Source of the DNA: Limnohabitans sp. Bal53 | Lineage (GTDB): Bacteria > Pseudomonadota > Gammaproteobacteria > Burkholderiales > Burkholderiaceae_C | Assembly: GCF_003063355.1 (NCBI RefSeq) | Contig: NZ_NESH01000002.1 | Location: forward strand, 1 to 64,000 | Reading direction: 5' to 3' | Length of the DNA stretch: 64,000 nt | In this document: positions 7,995-15,336 of the stretch, one piece after another | Position numbering within the stretch: position 1 is the stretch's first letter | Layout of the letters: the number at the start of each line of letters is the position of its first letter | Translations under genes and position numbers: made by a program | The notes under the pieces: generated by a model | Told to the model about the DNA's origin: nothing | Databases searched by the model: none | The model's input: only the letters and a program-made list of their open reading frames with translations

Positions 7995-8795
7995 ATGACC
8001 GAAACAAACACCCCCTCTGGCCAAGATTTGTTGCTGCACGAGCGCGATGCGCGTGGTGTGCACCGCTTGACGCTCAACAGCCCCACCAGCTTCAACACCT
8101 TGAGCGAGGCGATGCTGACCGCGCTGCAGCAAGCGCTTGAGGTTGTAGCGCAAGACGAGCAGGCCCGTGTGGTGGTGCTGGGTGCAGCCGGCAAGGCTTT
8201 TTGTGCCGGGCACAACCTCAAGGAGATGCGGGCCCAGCCCGAGCTGGCCTACTACCAAAAACTCTTTGCCCAGTGCAGCCGCATGATGCTGACCATTCAA
8301 AAGCTGCCTGTGCCCGTCATTGCCCGCGTGCAGGGCTTGGCCACGGCAGCGGGTTGCCAGCTGGTGGCGCAGTGTGATTTGGCGGTGTCTGCCGACAGCG
8401 CCACGTTTGGGGTGAACGGCATCGATGTGGGGTTGTTTTGCGCCACGCCGAGCGTGCCCCTGGTGCGCAACATGCACGCCAAGCAGGCCATGGAGATGCT
8501 GCTGACGGGCGGCTTCATCTCGGCCGCAGAGGCCCAAAGCCGTGGGCTGGTGAACCGTGTGTGCACGGCGGCCGAGCTGGATGCGCAGGTCGATGATTTG
8601 GTGAACGCCATCCTGGCCAAACCGCGTGAGGCGGTGCGGGTGGGCAAGGCTTTGTTTTACCAACAGCGCGAGATGGGCATCGAATCCGCTTACCAGTTGG
8701 CAGGCCAAACCATGGCCTGCAACATGGTCCACGACGTGGCGCAAGAAGGCGTGCAGGCTTTCATTGAGAAAAGGACTCCCTCATGGCGGACATGA
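7995..8795 (+). CDS. Enoyl-CoA hydratase/isomerase (crotonase) family protein
   Basis: 266 residues with the crotonase fold: oxyanion-hole motif A-F-C-A-G-H-N-L-K-E near 70, then T-A-A-G-C-Q-L-V-A-Q-C-D-L and T-F-G-V-N-G-I-D-V-G-L. The position of the first catalytic Glu of true hydratases (G-G-x-C-E-L) is Gln here and the second (P-E) is N-G-I-D, so classical hydration chemistry is doubtful and another crotonase reaction is likely. Its end overlaps the start of the MscS-type channel gene by 13 bases, so the two form one transcript. Confidence 0.8.
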   Translation: MTETNTPSGQDLLLHERDARGVHRLTLNSPTSFNTLSEAMLTALQQALEVVAQDEQARVVVLGAAGKAFCAGHNLKEMRAQPELAYYQKLFAQCSRMMLTIQKLPVPVIARVQGLATAAGCQLVAQCDLAVSADSATFGVNGIDVGLFCATPSVPLVRNMHAKQAMEMLLTGGFISAAEAQSRGLVNRVCTAAELDAQVDDLVNAILAKPREAVRVGKALFYQQREMGIESAYQLAGQTMACNMVHDVAQEGVQAFIEKRTPSWRT

Positions 8796-10075
8796 GCAAC
8801 ATGGCGGTGGTCGATCCGATGAGTCTGGTGCTCGCTTTGGTGCGGCCCGAGTCGATGATGGCCTTGGGCGCCTTTGCGGTTTGTTTGGTGCTGGCTTGGC
8901 TGATGACATGGGGCGTGCGCCGTGTTTTTCATGGTCAAGACTTGGCCATTTTGCTGGGGCGCAAATTGGTCGATGGCGTCCTGTTTCCGGTGCTGCTGCT
9001 GGGGCTGACTTTTGTGGCGCGTATTGTGTTGACCCAGCAGCAACCTGCGCCGTTGTTTGCGGTCTTGCTGCCGGTGTGTATCTCGTTGGCGGTGATCCGT
9101 TTGGGCGTCAAGGTGCTGCAGGTGGCGTTTGCCAATGCGCCCTTTGTGCGGGTGCTCGAGCGCACGATTTCTTGGCTGGCTTGGGGCGCCGTGGTGCTCT
9201 GGGTTACTGGTATTTTGCCCGTGGTGCTCCATGAGCTCGACCAGATCAGCTGGAAAATCGGCGGCAGCGTGTTGTCGGTGCGCACCTTGATCGAGGGGGC
9301 ACTCACAGCAGGTGCGGTGCTGATTGTGGCGCTGTGGGTGTCTGCGGCCATCGAGTCGCGTTTGCTCAAATCGGCCACGGGCAGTGACTTGTCGCTGCGC
9401 AAAGTGATCAGCAACACGGTGCGGGCCTTGCTCATGTTTGTGGGTTTGCTGATGGCGCTGTCGTCGGTCGGCATTGACTTGACTGCTTTGTCGGTGCTGG
9501 GCGGCGCGGTGGGAGTGGGCATTGGCTTTGGCTTGCAAAAGCTGGCCTCCAACTACGTCAGTGGTTTCGTGATTTTGGCCGAGCGCAGCATGCGCATTGG
9601 GGACATGGTGCTGGTGGATGGTTTTGAAGGACGCATTGTCGACATCAAGGCGCGCTACACCGTGATCCGGGCGCTGAATGGCCGCGAGTCCATCGTCCCC
9701 AACGAGTTTTTGATCATCAACCGGGTGGAAAACTTCACCCTGATGGATCCCCAAATGTCTCAGACGACAATGGTCTCGGTGGCTTATGACAGCGATGTGG
9801 AATTGGTGCGGCGGCTGTTGATTGAGGCCTGCGCAAGTCAGGATCGGGTGCTCAAAGACCCCGCCCCCAATGCCTTTTTGAGCCAGTTTGGCGCAGATGG
9901 TCTGGAGTTCACCGTGAGTTACTGGATCGCCGATCCAGAAAACGGCCAACTGGCGCTGCGCTCGACCATCAACATGCTGATCTTGGCCGCGCTGCGCGAG
10001 CACAAGATCGAAATCCCGTACCCGCAGCGGGTGATGCACATGGTCAATCCATCATCGAAGGCAGCCACAGGCTGA
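8783..10075 (+). CDS. MscS-family mechanosensitive channel
   Basis: 430 residues with hydrophobic segments near 30-50, 68-85, 92-110, 133-155, 175-195 and a pore region about 215-255. The pore-lining helix G-G-A-V-G-V-G-I-G-F-G-L-Q-K-L-A-S-N-Y-V and the following G-F-V-I-L-A-E-R-S-x-R-I-G-D are diagnostic of the MscS domain, followed by the V-N-R-V-E-N-F-T soluble vestibule. It is expected to release ions under membrane tension. It overlaps the crotonase gene upstream by 13 bases. Its 3' end overlaps the convergent dctM gene by 32 bases. Confidence 0.85.
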   Translation: MADMSNMAVVDPMSLVLALVRPESMMALGAFAVCLVLAWLMTWGVRRVFHGQDLAILLGRKLVDGVLFPVLLLGLTFVARIVLTQQQPAPLFAVLLPVCISLAVIRLGVKVLQVAFANAPFVRVLERTISWLAWGAVVLWVTGILPVVLHELDQISWKIGGSVLSVRTLIEGALTAGAVLIVALWVSAAIESRLLKSATGSDLSLRKVISNTVRALLMFVGLLMALSSVGIDLTALSVLGGAVGVGIGFGLQKLASNYVSGFVILAERSMRIGDMVLVDGFEGRIVDIKARYTVIRALNGRESIVPNEFLIINRVENFTLMDPQMSQTTMVSVAYDSDVELVRRLLIEACASQDRVLKDPAPNAFLSQFGADGLEFTVSYWIADPENGQLALRSTINMLILAALREHKIEIPYPQRVMHMVNPSSKAATG

Positions 10076-11336
10076 TGGCTGGAAAGGCCAGCAAGATGCC
10101 CAATGTGATGACCAGCACCAGTACCAAGGGCCAAACGCCACGGAAGATGGCACCCAAGCCCACATTCGGCAGCAAGGTGTTGAGCACAAACAGGTTCATG
10201 CCCACGGGTGGTGAGATCAAGCCGATTTGAATCACCATCACGATCAATACGCCAAACCAGACCGGGTCAAAACCCAACTCCACCACGATGGGGAAGAACA
10301 AGGGAATGGTCAGCAAGACCATCGTGAGCTCTTCCATCACGGTGCCCAGTAGCACATAGATCAGCATCATGGCGGCCACGATCATGATGGGCGACAGGCC
10401 CAAGCCGGTGATCCAGTCCTTGAGTTCAAAAGGCAAGCTGGTGTAGTTGACGAAGTTGGCAAAGATCGTGGCGGCTATCAGCAAAGTGAACAACATGGCT
10501 GTTGTGCGGGCCGACTCCACCAGAACTTGAGCAAGCACCTTCCAGGTCAATGCTTTGCGTGCCAAGGCGAACAAAAATGCGCCAGTGGCGCCCATGCCAG
10601 CGCCTTCGGTGGCGGTGAAGAATCCGCCATAAATTCCGCCCAGCACCAGCACCACCAAGAGCAGCACGCCCCAAATGCCGCGCACGGCTTTGAGCCGTTC
10701 TTCCCAACTGAATTTTTCCCCCGCAGGGGCATGTTCCGGGTTATGCCACGTCATCAAGACGACGGCCAACATCATCAGGCTGGCCGTCAAAATCCCGGGC
10801 AGCACCCCTGCCGCAAACAGTTTGCCGATGTGGGTCTCTGTGATGATGCCGTAAATGACGAGGATGGTAGAGGGCGGAATCATGATGCCCAAGGTGCCAC
10901 CCGCTGCGATCACGCCAGTTGACATGGCATCGCTGTAGCCCAGCTTTTTCATCGAGGGATATGCCACTTTGCTCATGGTGGCCGCGGTGGCAATCGATGA
11001 GCCACAAATCGCACCAAAACCTGCGCAGGCGGCAATGGTTGCATGCGCCAGCCCACCTTTTCGGTGTCCGATGAAGGTGTAGGCCGCATGGAACAATTCA
11101 TGGGCCAAACCAGCCCGAGCCACAAAATTGCCCATCAAAATGAACAAAGGAATCACCGACAAGGTGTAGGCAAAACCGGTCTCATGCACCACTTGCGCGG
11201 TGCTGGCCATGGCGGGCAACCACCCGCGTGTGAGGCCAATGCCCACAACGCCCACCAGGCCCATGGAAAAAGCCAAAGGCATGCGCAAAAGGGCCAATAC
11301 AAAGATGGCCAAAAATCCCAACAAGGCTTCGGTCAC
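10044..11336 (-). CDS. dctM: TRAP transporter large permease (DctM subunit)
   Basis: 430 residues with 11-12 hydrophobic segments over the whole length, including the DctM hallmarks G-N-F-V-A-R-A-G-L-A-H-E-L-F, C-G-S-S-I-A-T-A-A-T-M and G-G-T-L-G-I-M-I-P-P-S. It is the sodium- or proton-coupled membrane subunit of a tripartite ATP-independent periplasmic transporter for organic acids. It starts 4 bases inside the dctQ reading frame (ATGA overlap), so QM are coupled. The substrate cannot be read from sequence. Confidence 0.9.
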   Translation of the reverse strand: MTEALLGFLAIFVLALLRMPLAFSMGLVGVVGIGLTRGWLPAMASTAQVVHETGFAYTLSVIPLFILMGNFVARAGLAHELFHAAYTFIGHRKGGLAHATIAACAGFGAICGSSIATAATMSKVAYPSMKKLGYSDAMSTGVIAAGGTLGIMIPPSTILVIYGIITETHIGKLFAAGVLPGILTASLMMLAVVLMTWHNPEHAPAGEKFSWEERLKAVRGIWGVLLLVVLVLGGIYGGFFTATEGAGMGATGAFLFALARKALTWKVLAQVLVESARTTAMLFTLLIAATIFANFVNYTSLPFELKDWITGLGLSPIMIVAAMMLIYVLLGTVMEELTMVLLTIPLFFPIVVELGFDPVWFGVLIVMVIQIGLISPPVGMNLFVLNTLLPNVGLGAIFRGVWPLVLVLVITLGILLAFPAISLWLPSMMD

Positions 11337-11827
11337 AGCGTGCCCCCTTCGGACGCGGTCTCGTCACTGGTTCTGAAGGCCTTGACCAAGTGCACCAGGC
11401 CCGTCAAGCCGCACAACACCCCCATGCCTTGGATGAAAGGCGATTTGGTGATCTTCAGTTGGGCCGTGGTTTCGCCTGTGGCCGCGAATTCCCCGCCTGT
11501 TTGCCACATCAAATAGGCCAGTGCGAAAAGCAGGGTGGCACAAGCCAAGTGAACCAGGCCTTGCTGGATTTTTCTGACCAGGCGCGGCAGCAACACGTCC
11601 AATGAGTCAAACACCACATGCTCGCCTTTGAGCGACACCAATGGCAGTGCCCCAAAAATCACGACCACCATCAGCAGTTCAGTCAGCTCCAAAGAGCCGG
11701 TGATGGAGTGCGAGAGCATTTTGCGACCCGAAACATCCAGAAAAGTCAGCACCATGATGGCGAACAAGGCCAGACCTGAAAGAGTTCCGCAAAGGATTTC
11801 GAGAGTTTTTTTCAACTTTTCACCCAT
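11333..11827 (-). CDS. dctQ: TRAP transporter small permease (DctQ subunit)
   Basis: 164 residues from the ATG at 11827 (MGEKLKKTLEI). A longer frame begins at a TTG at 11854, but that codon lies inside a terminator hairpin, so the inner ATG is preferred. Neither has a good ribosome site, and the ATG directly follows the terminator T-run. Four hydrophobic segments (about 10-30, 45-65, 85-105, 125-145) and R-K-M-L-S-H-S-I-T-G-S-L-E-L-T-E-L are typical of DctQ. Low translation from a weak start may help set subunit ratios. Confidence 0.8.
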   Translation of the reverse strand: MGEKLKKTLEILCGTLSGLALFAIMVLTFLDVSGRKMLSHSITGSLELTELLMVVVIFGALPLVSLKGEHVVFDSLDVLLPRLVRKIQQGLVHLACATLLFALAYLMWQTGGEFAATGETTAQLKITKSPFIQGMGVLCGLTGLVHLVKAFRTSDETASEGGTL

Positions 11828-11860
11828 AAAAAAACGGTATTTGCTGATGGGCAAATACCG
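11828..11860 (-). terminator. Intrinsic terminator between dctP and dctQ
   Basis: CGGTATTTGC and GCAAATACCG form a perfect 10-bp stem with a 6-base loop, followed on the minus strand by seven T residues. It lies 45 bases after the dctP stop and abuts the dctQ start codon. Partial termination here would give more binding protein than permease mRNA. Confidence 0.85.
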
Positions 11861-11904
11861 CTGGTGTTTCCCACACCCGGGTATTTCACCCGGGGTATGT
11901 CAGA

Positions 11905-12927
11905 TCACTTTTGATTTTGCAGCTTGGCGATTTCAGCACGGAATTCAGACAAAGTGCCCGAGGGGTCCTTCAAGCCCTTGGCTTTGGCTGCTTGAGCCCA
12001 GTCACGCTCGAGTTTGCTCACTCGAACAGTGACACCGCTGACGAAGCTGTTGTCGGCCTTGATGACTTTCACGCCGTTTTTCTGCATGTTGGTCAAAGCC
12101 TGAGCGTCGACGCGGTCCCATGCTTTGCCAAAGCGGCGTGCAACGGCTTCACCAGACAACTCATCCACCACTTTTTTGTCAGCAGCGGAGAGGCTGTTGT
12201 ACTTGGCAGGGTTCATCATGAAGACGAAGCTGGTGTTGTAGAGGCCGCCTGGAAACTGCGTGGCGTGTTTGATGATCTTGTCGATCTTGAAGGAGTCCGT
12301 TGACTCAGCGGGGAACAGGGTGCCGTCCATCACGCCGCTTGACAAGAGTTCATAAGATTCTGGGGCGGGCTTGAGTGTCACGTTCATGTCCAGAGTTTTG
12401 GAGATCTCGTTGACCATGCCGCCACCCACACGGAACTTCAGACCGGAGAGGTCTTCCACCCGTGTGATGGGTTTTTTAGTGTTGAACACGATGCCTGGAC
12501 CATGGGTGAAGAAACCGAGGACCTTCACGCCTTGGTGTTCGGCTGCGAATTCTGGGTACTTGCTGGCAATGCGGTTGAATGCCACCGACAGGGGCTCAGC
12601 ACGGTCGCCCAAAAATGGGAACTCGGCCATTTGAGACAGCACAAAACGTCCAGGGGTGTAGCCATGGACGGTGAAGGACACATCGACCAGACCATTTTTG
12701 ACAGCGTCGAAAGTGCCGGGTGCAGGCGTGACAGCGCGGGGCAGGATGTTGCAGCGCACGCGGTTGGTGGTTTTGGCCGCCAGGTCGGCGCACCATTCTT
12801 TTTGCGACATCGACAGACCGTGCGTGGGCGGAACCCAGCTTGAAACGGTCAAGACGGTTTGGGCTTGTGCCAAGCCACTGAAGCTGGCAAGGGCTGCTGC
12901 AGCCACGGAAATCAAAGTTTTCTTCAT
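11905..12927 (-). CDS. dctP: TRAP transporter substrate-binding protein (DctP subunit)
   Basis: 340 residues with a cleavable signal peptide (about 1-22, ending A-Q-A-Q). The mature protein has DctP features: an early W-V-P-P-T-H, P-F-L-G-D-R-A-E, V-L-G-F-F-T-H-G-P-G-I and the conserved G-L-K-F-R-V-G-G-G with the Arg that pairs with a substrate carboxylate. It captures an organic acid in the periplasm for DctQM. It is the promoter-proximal gene of the dctPQM operon and is followed by a strong hairpin terminator. The divergent neighbour is etfB, with 295 bases between. Confidence 0.88.
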   Translation of the reverse strand: MKKTLISVAAAALASFSGLAQAQTVLTVSSWVPPTHGLSMSQKEWCADLAAKTTNRVRCNILPRAVTPAPGTFDAVKNGLVDVSFTVHGYTPGRFVLSQMAEFPFLGDRAEPLSVAFNRIASKYPEFAAEHQGVKVLGFFTHGPGIVFNTKKPITRVEDLSGLKFRVGGGMVNEISKTLDMNVTLKPAPESYELLSSGVMDGTLFPAESTDSFKIDKIIKHATQFPGGLYNTSFVFMMNPAKYNSLSAADKKVVDELSGEAVARRFGKAWDRVDAQALTNMQKNGVKVIKADNSFVSGVTVRVSKLERDWAQAAKAKGLKDPSGTLSEFRAEIAKLQNQK

Positions 12928-13012
12928 CCAATTGCTCCATTGATTTGGTTACAAAACATAATCGTAATATCGAACGATCCTCAAGGAAATCCATGTTAAC
13001 CCTGATTTACCT

Positions 13013-13026
13013 ACCGATTGGTCGGT
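13013..13026. promoter_or_regulatory. TetR-type palindromic operator candidate upstream of etfBA
   Basis: ACCGA-TTGG-TCGGT is an inverted repeat with 5-bp arms and the GC-rich ACCG/CGGT composition often seen for TetR-family sites in acyl-CoA metabolism. It lies 86 bases after the start of dctP in the divergent direction and 197 bases before etfB, so it could serve either promoter. No TetR gene is in this window. Confidence 0.4.
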
Positions 13027-13146
13027 GAATTCCCGGGGGTAGGATAGGCAAGTGATCAATATGGTTTTCAAAAATCCGGTCTAAAATTCGAACGACCGTG
13101 CTTTTTTGAGAAATGTGCGGTGCCTGTTTGGCGGTTTTGATGCACA

Positions 13147-13169
13147 ATTGACGTTTACGTAACGTCAAT
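13147..13169. promoter_or_regulatory. LiuR-like palindrome upstream of etfBA
   Basis: ATTGACGTT-TACGT-AACGTCAAT is a perfect inverted repeat with 9-bp arms, ending 53 bases before the etfB start. From memory, the MerR-family regulator LiuR of branched-chain amino acid and fatty acid catabolism binds ACGT-containing palindromes of this kind, and etf genes are regulon members in related bacteria. The site lies where a MerR-type activator would act on the etfBA promoter. Confidence 0.5.
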
Positions 13170-13222
13170 GACATCACGGCGTTTCTAGGTGCTTGGGTTT
13201 TGATATCAATGGAGAAGCTTTC

Positions 13223-13978
13223 ATGAAAATTCTCGTTCCCGTCAAACGGGTGGTGGACTACAACGTCAAGGTCCGTGTCAAGTCCGATGGTTCGGGCGTG
13301 GACATTGCCAACGTCAAGATGAGCATGAACCCCTTTGACGAGATTGCCGTCGAAGAAGCCGTTCGCTTGAAAGAAAAAGGTTTTGCCACCGAAGTGATCG
13401 CTGTTTCTTGCGGCGTGACTCAATGCCAGGAAACCCTGCGCACGGCCATGGCCATTGGTGCCGATCGCGGCATTCTGGTCGAGACCCCCGCTGACCTGGA
13501 CCTGCAGCCCTTGGCCGTGGCCAAATTGCTCAAGGCCTTGGTGGATAAAGAGCAACCCGGTTTGATCATCCTGGGCAAACAAGCCATTGATGACGACTGC
13601 AACCAAACCGGCCAGATGTTGGCGGCATTGGCCGATCTGCCCCAGGCCACCTTTGCCTCCAAGGTCGAGATTGTGGATGGCAAAGCCCATGTGACGCGCG
13701 AGATCGACGGTGGTTTGGAAGTGCTGAGCGTCAGCTTGCCTGCGGTGGTGACCACCGACCTGCGCCTGAACGAGCCGCGTTACGTGACGCTGCCCAACAT
13801 CATGAAGGCCAAGAAAAAGCAGCTCGACAACTTCAAACCGGAAGATTTGGGTGTCGATGTGGCCCCCCGCATCAAGACCCTGAAGGTGGCCGAGCCTGCC
13901 AAGCGCAGCGCCGGCATCAAGGTGCCCGATGTGGCCACGCTGGTGGATAAATTGAAAAACGTTGCAAAGGTAATCTGA
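13223..13978 (+). CDS. etfB: Electron transfer flavoprotein subunit beta
   Basis: 251 residues from the ATG at 13223 ([16 protein letters not shown]), chosen over an upstream ATG at 13193 because GGAGAAG lies just before it and the protein family starts here. It has the beta-subunit signature [17 protein letters not shown] and the AMP-binding region G-K-Q-A-I-D-D-D. With EtfA it carries electrons from acyl-CoA dehydrogenases to the quinone pool through ETF:quinone oxidoreductase. etfA begins 2 bases after its stop. Confidence 0.95.
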   Translation: MKILVPVKRVVDYNVKVRVKSDGSGVDIANVKMSMNPFDEIAVEEAVRLKEKGFATEVIAVSCGVTQCQETLRTAMAIGADRGILVETPADLDLQPLAVAKLLKALVDKEQPGLIILGKQAIDDDCNQTGQMLAALADLPQATFASKVEIVDGKAHVTREIDGGLEVLSVSLPAVVTTDLRLNEPRYVTLPNIMKAKKKQLDNFKPEDLGVDVAPRIKTLKVAEPAKRSAGIKVPDVATLVDKLKNVAKVI

Positions 13979-13980
13979 CC

Positions 13981-14913
13981 ATGACCGCACTCGTTATTGC
14001 TGAACACGACAACGCCTCGATCAAAGGCGCTACCTTGAACACCGTCACGGCCGCTGCCGCTTGCGGTGGTGATGTGCACGTGCTGGTCGCTGGCCACAAT
14101 GCCGCTGCCGCAGCACAAGCAGCAGCCCAAATCGCTGGTGTTTCCAAAGTGATCCACGCCGACAGCGAAGCGCTGGCCCATGGCCTGGCCGAAAACGTCG
14201 CCGCCCAGGTGCTGGCCATTGCATCCAACTACAGCCACATCTTGTTTCCCGCCACGGCTGCGGGCAAGAACGTGGCGCCCCGTGTGTCCGCCAAATTGGA
14301 TGTGGGTCAAATCAGCGATGTGACACAAGTCCTCTCGGCCGACACCTTCGAGCGCCCGATCTATGCGGGCAACGCTATGGCCACCGTGCAAAGCCTTGAT
14401 GCCACCAAAGTCATCACCGTGCGCACCACCGGCTTTGACGCTGCAGCTGCAACCGGTGGCAGCGCCGCCGTGGAAACTTCTGCTGCGCAAGCTGACAGCG
14501 GCAAGAGCAGTTTCAAGGGCAGCGAAATCGCCAAGAACGACCGCCCAGAACTGACCGCCGCCAAGATCATCGTGTCTGGCGGCCGTGCATTGGGCAGCTC
14601 AGAAAAGTTCAACGAAGTCATGACCCCGTTGGCCGACAAACTGGGGGCTGCGATTGGCGCCAGCCGAGCTGCAGTCGATGCCGGTTACGCTGCCAACGAC
14701 CTGCAGGTCGGTCAGACCGGCAAGATCGTGGCGCCTCAGCTGTACATCGCAGCAGGCATCTCGGGTGCGATCCAGCACTTGGCGGGCATGAAGGATTCCA
14801 AGGTGATCGTGGCGATCAACAAGGACCCCGAAGCGCCGATCTTCAGCGTGGCCGACTTTGGCCTGGAAGCCGATTTGTTTGCGGCTGTGCCTGAGTTGAC
14901 ACAGGCACTTTGA
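13981..14913 (+). CDS. etfA: Electron transfer flavoprotein subunit alpha
   Basis: 310 residues. The N-terminal Rossmann-like half is followed by the C-terminal FAD-binding domain with [21 protein letters not shown] and [25 protein letters not shown], all diagnostic for EtfA. It forms the FAD-carrying heterodimer with EtfB. A repeat-rich 423-base gap separates it from the acyl-CoA dehydrogenase gene on the same strand, its likely electron donor. Confidence 0.95.
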   Translation: MTALVIAEHDNASIKGATLNTVTAAAACGGDVHVLVAGHNAAAAAQAAAQIAGVSKVIHADSEALAHGLAENVAAQVLAIASNYSHILFPATAAGKNVAPRVSAKLDVGQISDVTQVLSADTFERPIYAGNAMATVQSLDATKVITVRTTGFDAAAATGGSAAVETSAAQADSGKSSFKGSEIAKNDRPELTAAKIIVSGGRALGSSEKFNEVMTPLADKLGAAIGASRAAVDAGYAANDLQVGQTGKIVAPQLYIAAGISGAIQHLAGMKDSKVIVAINKDPEAPIFSVADFGLEADLFAAVPELTQAL

Positions 14914-14968
14914 TCGTTTGACGGGCCCTGGAACGCTTTCATGCTGAAACAGGGTCCACGTTTTTTCC

Positions 14969-15052
14969 GTGCGCCGGGTTCGGTGGCCGGGGCTGGCTCA
15001 GAGGCGCTTCGCTTTGCCACATCGCCAGCCCCGGCCACCGAACCCGGCGCAC
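14969..15052 (+). repeat. Large perfect hairpin (28-bp arms) after etfA
   Basis: The arms 14969-14996 and 15025-15052 are exact reverse complements over 28 bases and very GC-rich, separated by a 28-base loop. No T-run follows directly, so it is not a standard terminator. The loop is the near-exact reverse complement of the loop of the second hairpin at 15161-15236. Confidence 0.85.
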
Positions 15053-15160
15053 TGCGTTTCAAGCCCTTTGCGCCCACTGTGAAATGTCAAACCCATGGGA
15101 GCCCTGTTGGGATGTCGCCCATGGAAACAGCAGCCGTTCAAATTACCCTGAACGCAGCCG

Positions 15161-15236
15161 CTCAGGCAGGGGCCTGCGGCGGGGCGATGCGGCAAAGCGA
15201 AGCGCCTCTGAGCCCCGCCGCAGGCCCCTGCCTGAG
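15161..15236 (+). repeat. Second large perfect hairpin (25-bp arms) before the acyl-CoA dehydrogenase gene
   Basis: The arms 15161-15185 and 15212-15236 are exact reverse complements; the loop is 26 bases. The arm sequence differs from the first hairpin, but the loop matches the first loop in reverse complement at about 25 of 26 positions. A degraded third copy of the right arm (CCCGCGCCAGGCTCCTGCC) follows at about 15247-15265. The pair fills most of the etfA-dehydrogenase gap (14914-15336). Confidence 0.85.
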
Positions 15237-15336
15237 TGGCGAATCGAGCCCCGCGCCAGGCTCCTGCCTGAGCTGCGAACAAACACCCTTCTCAGCGATA
15301 TTGATCCCGACACCCATTTGAATCAGGAGATAAACC

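Noticed and set aside
8690..10039. 449-codon minus-strand open frame opposite the MscS gene
   Set aside because: His/Gln-rich composition typical of an antisense shadow; the plus strand encodes a clear MscS channel.
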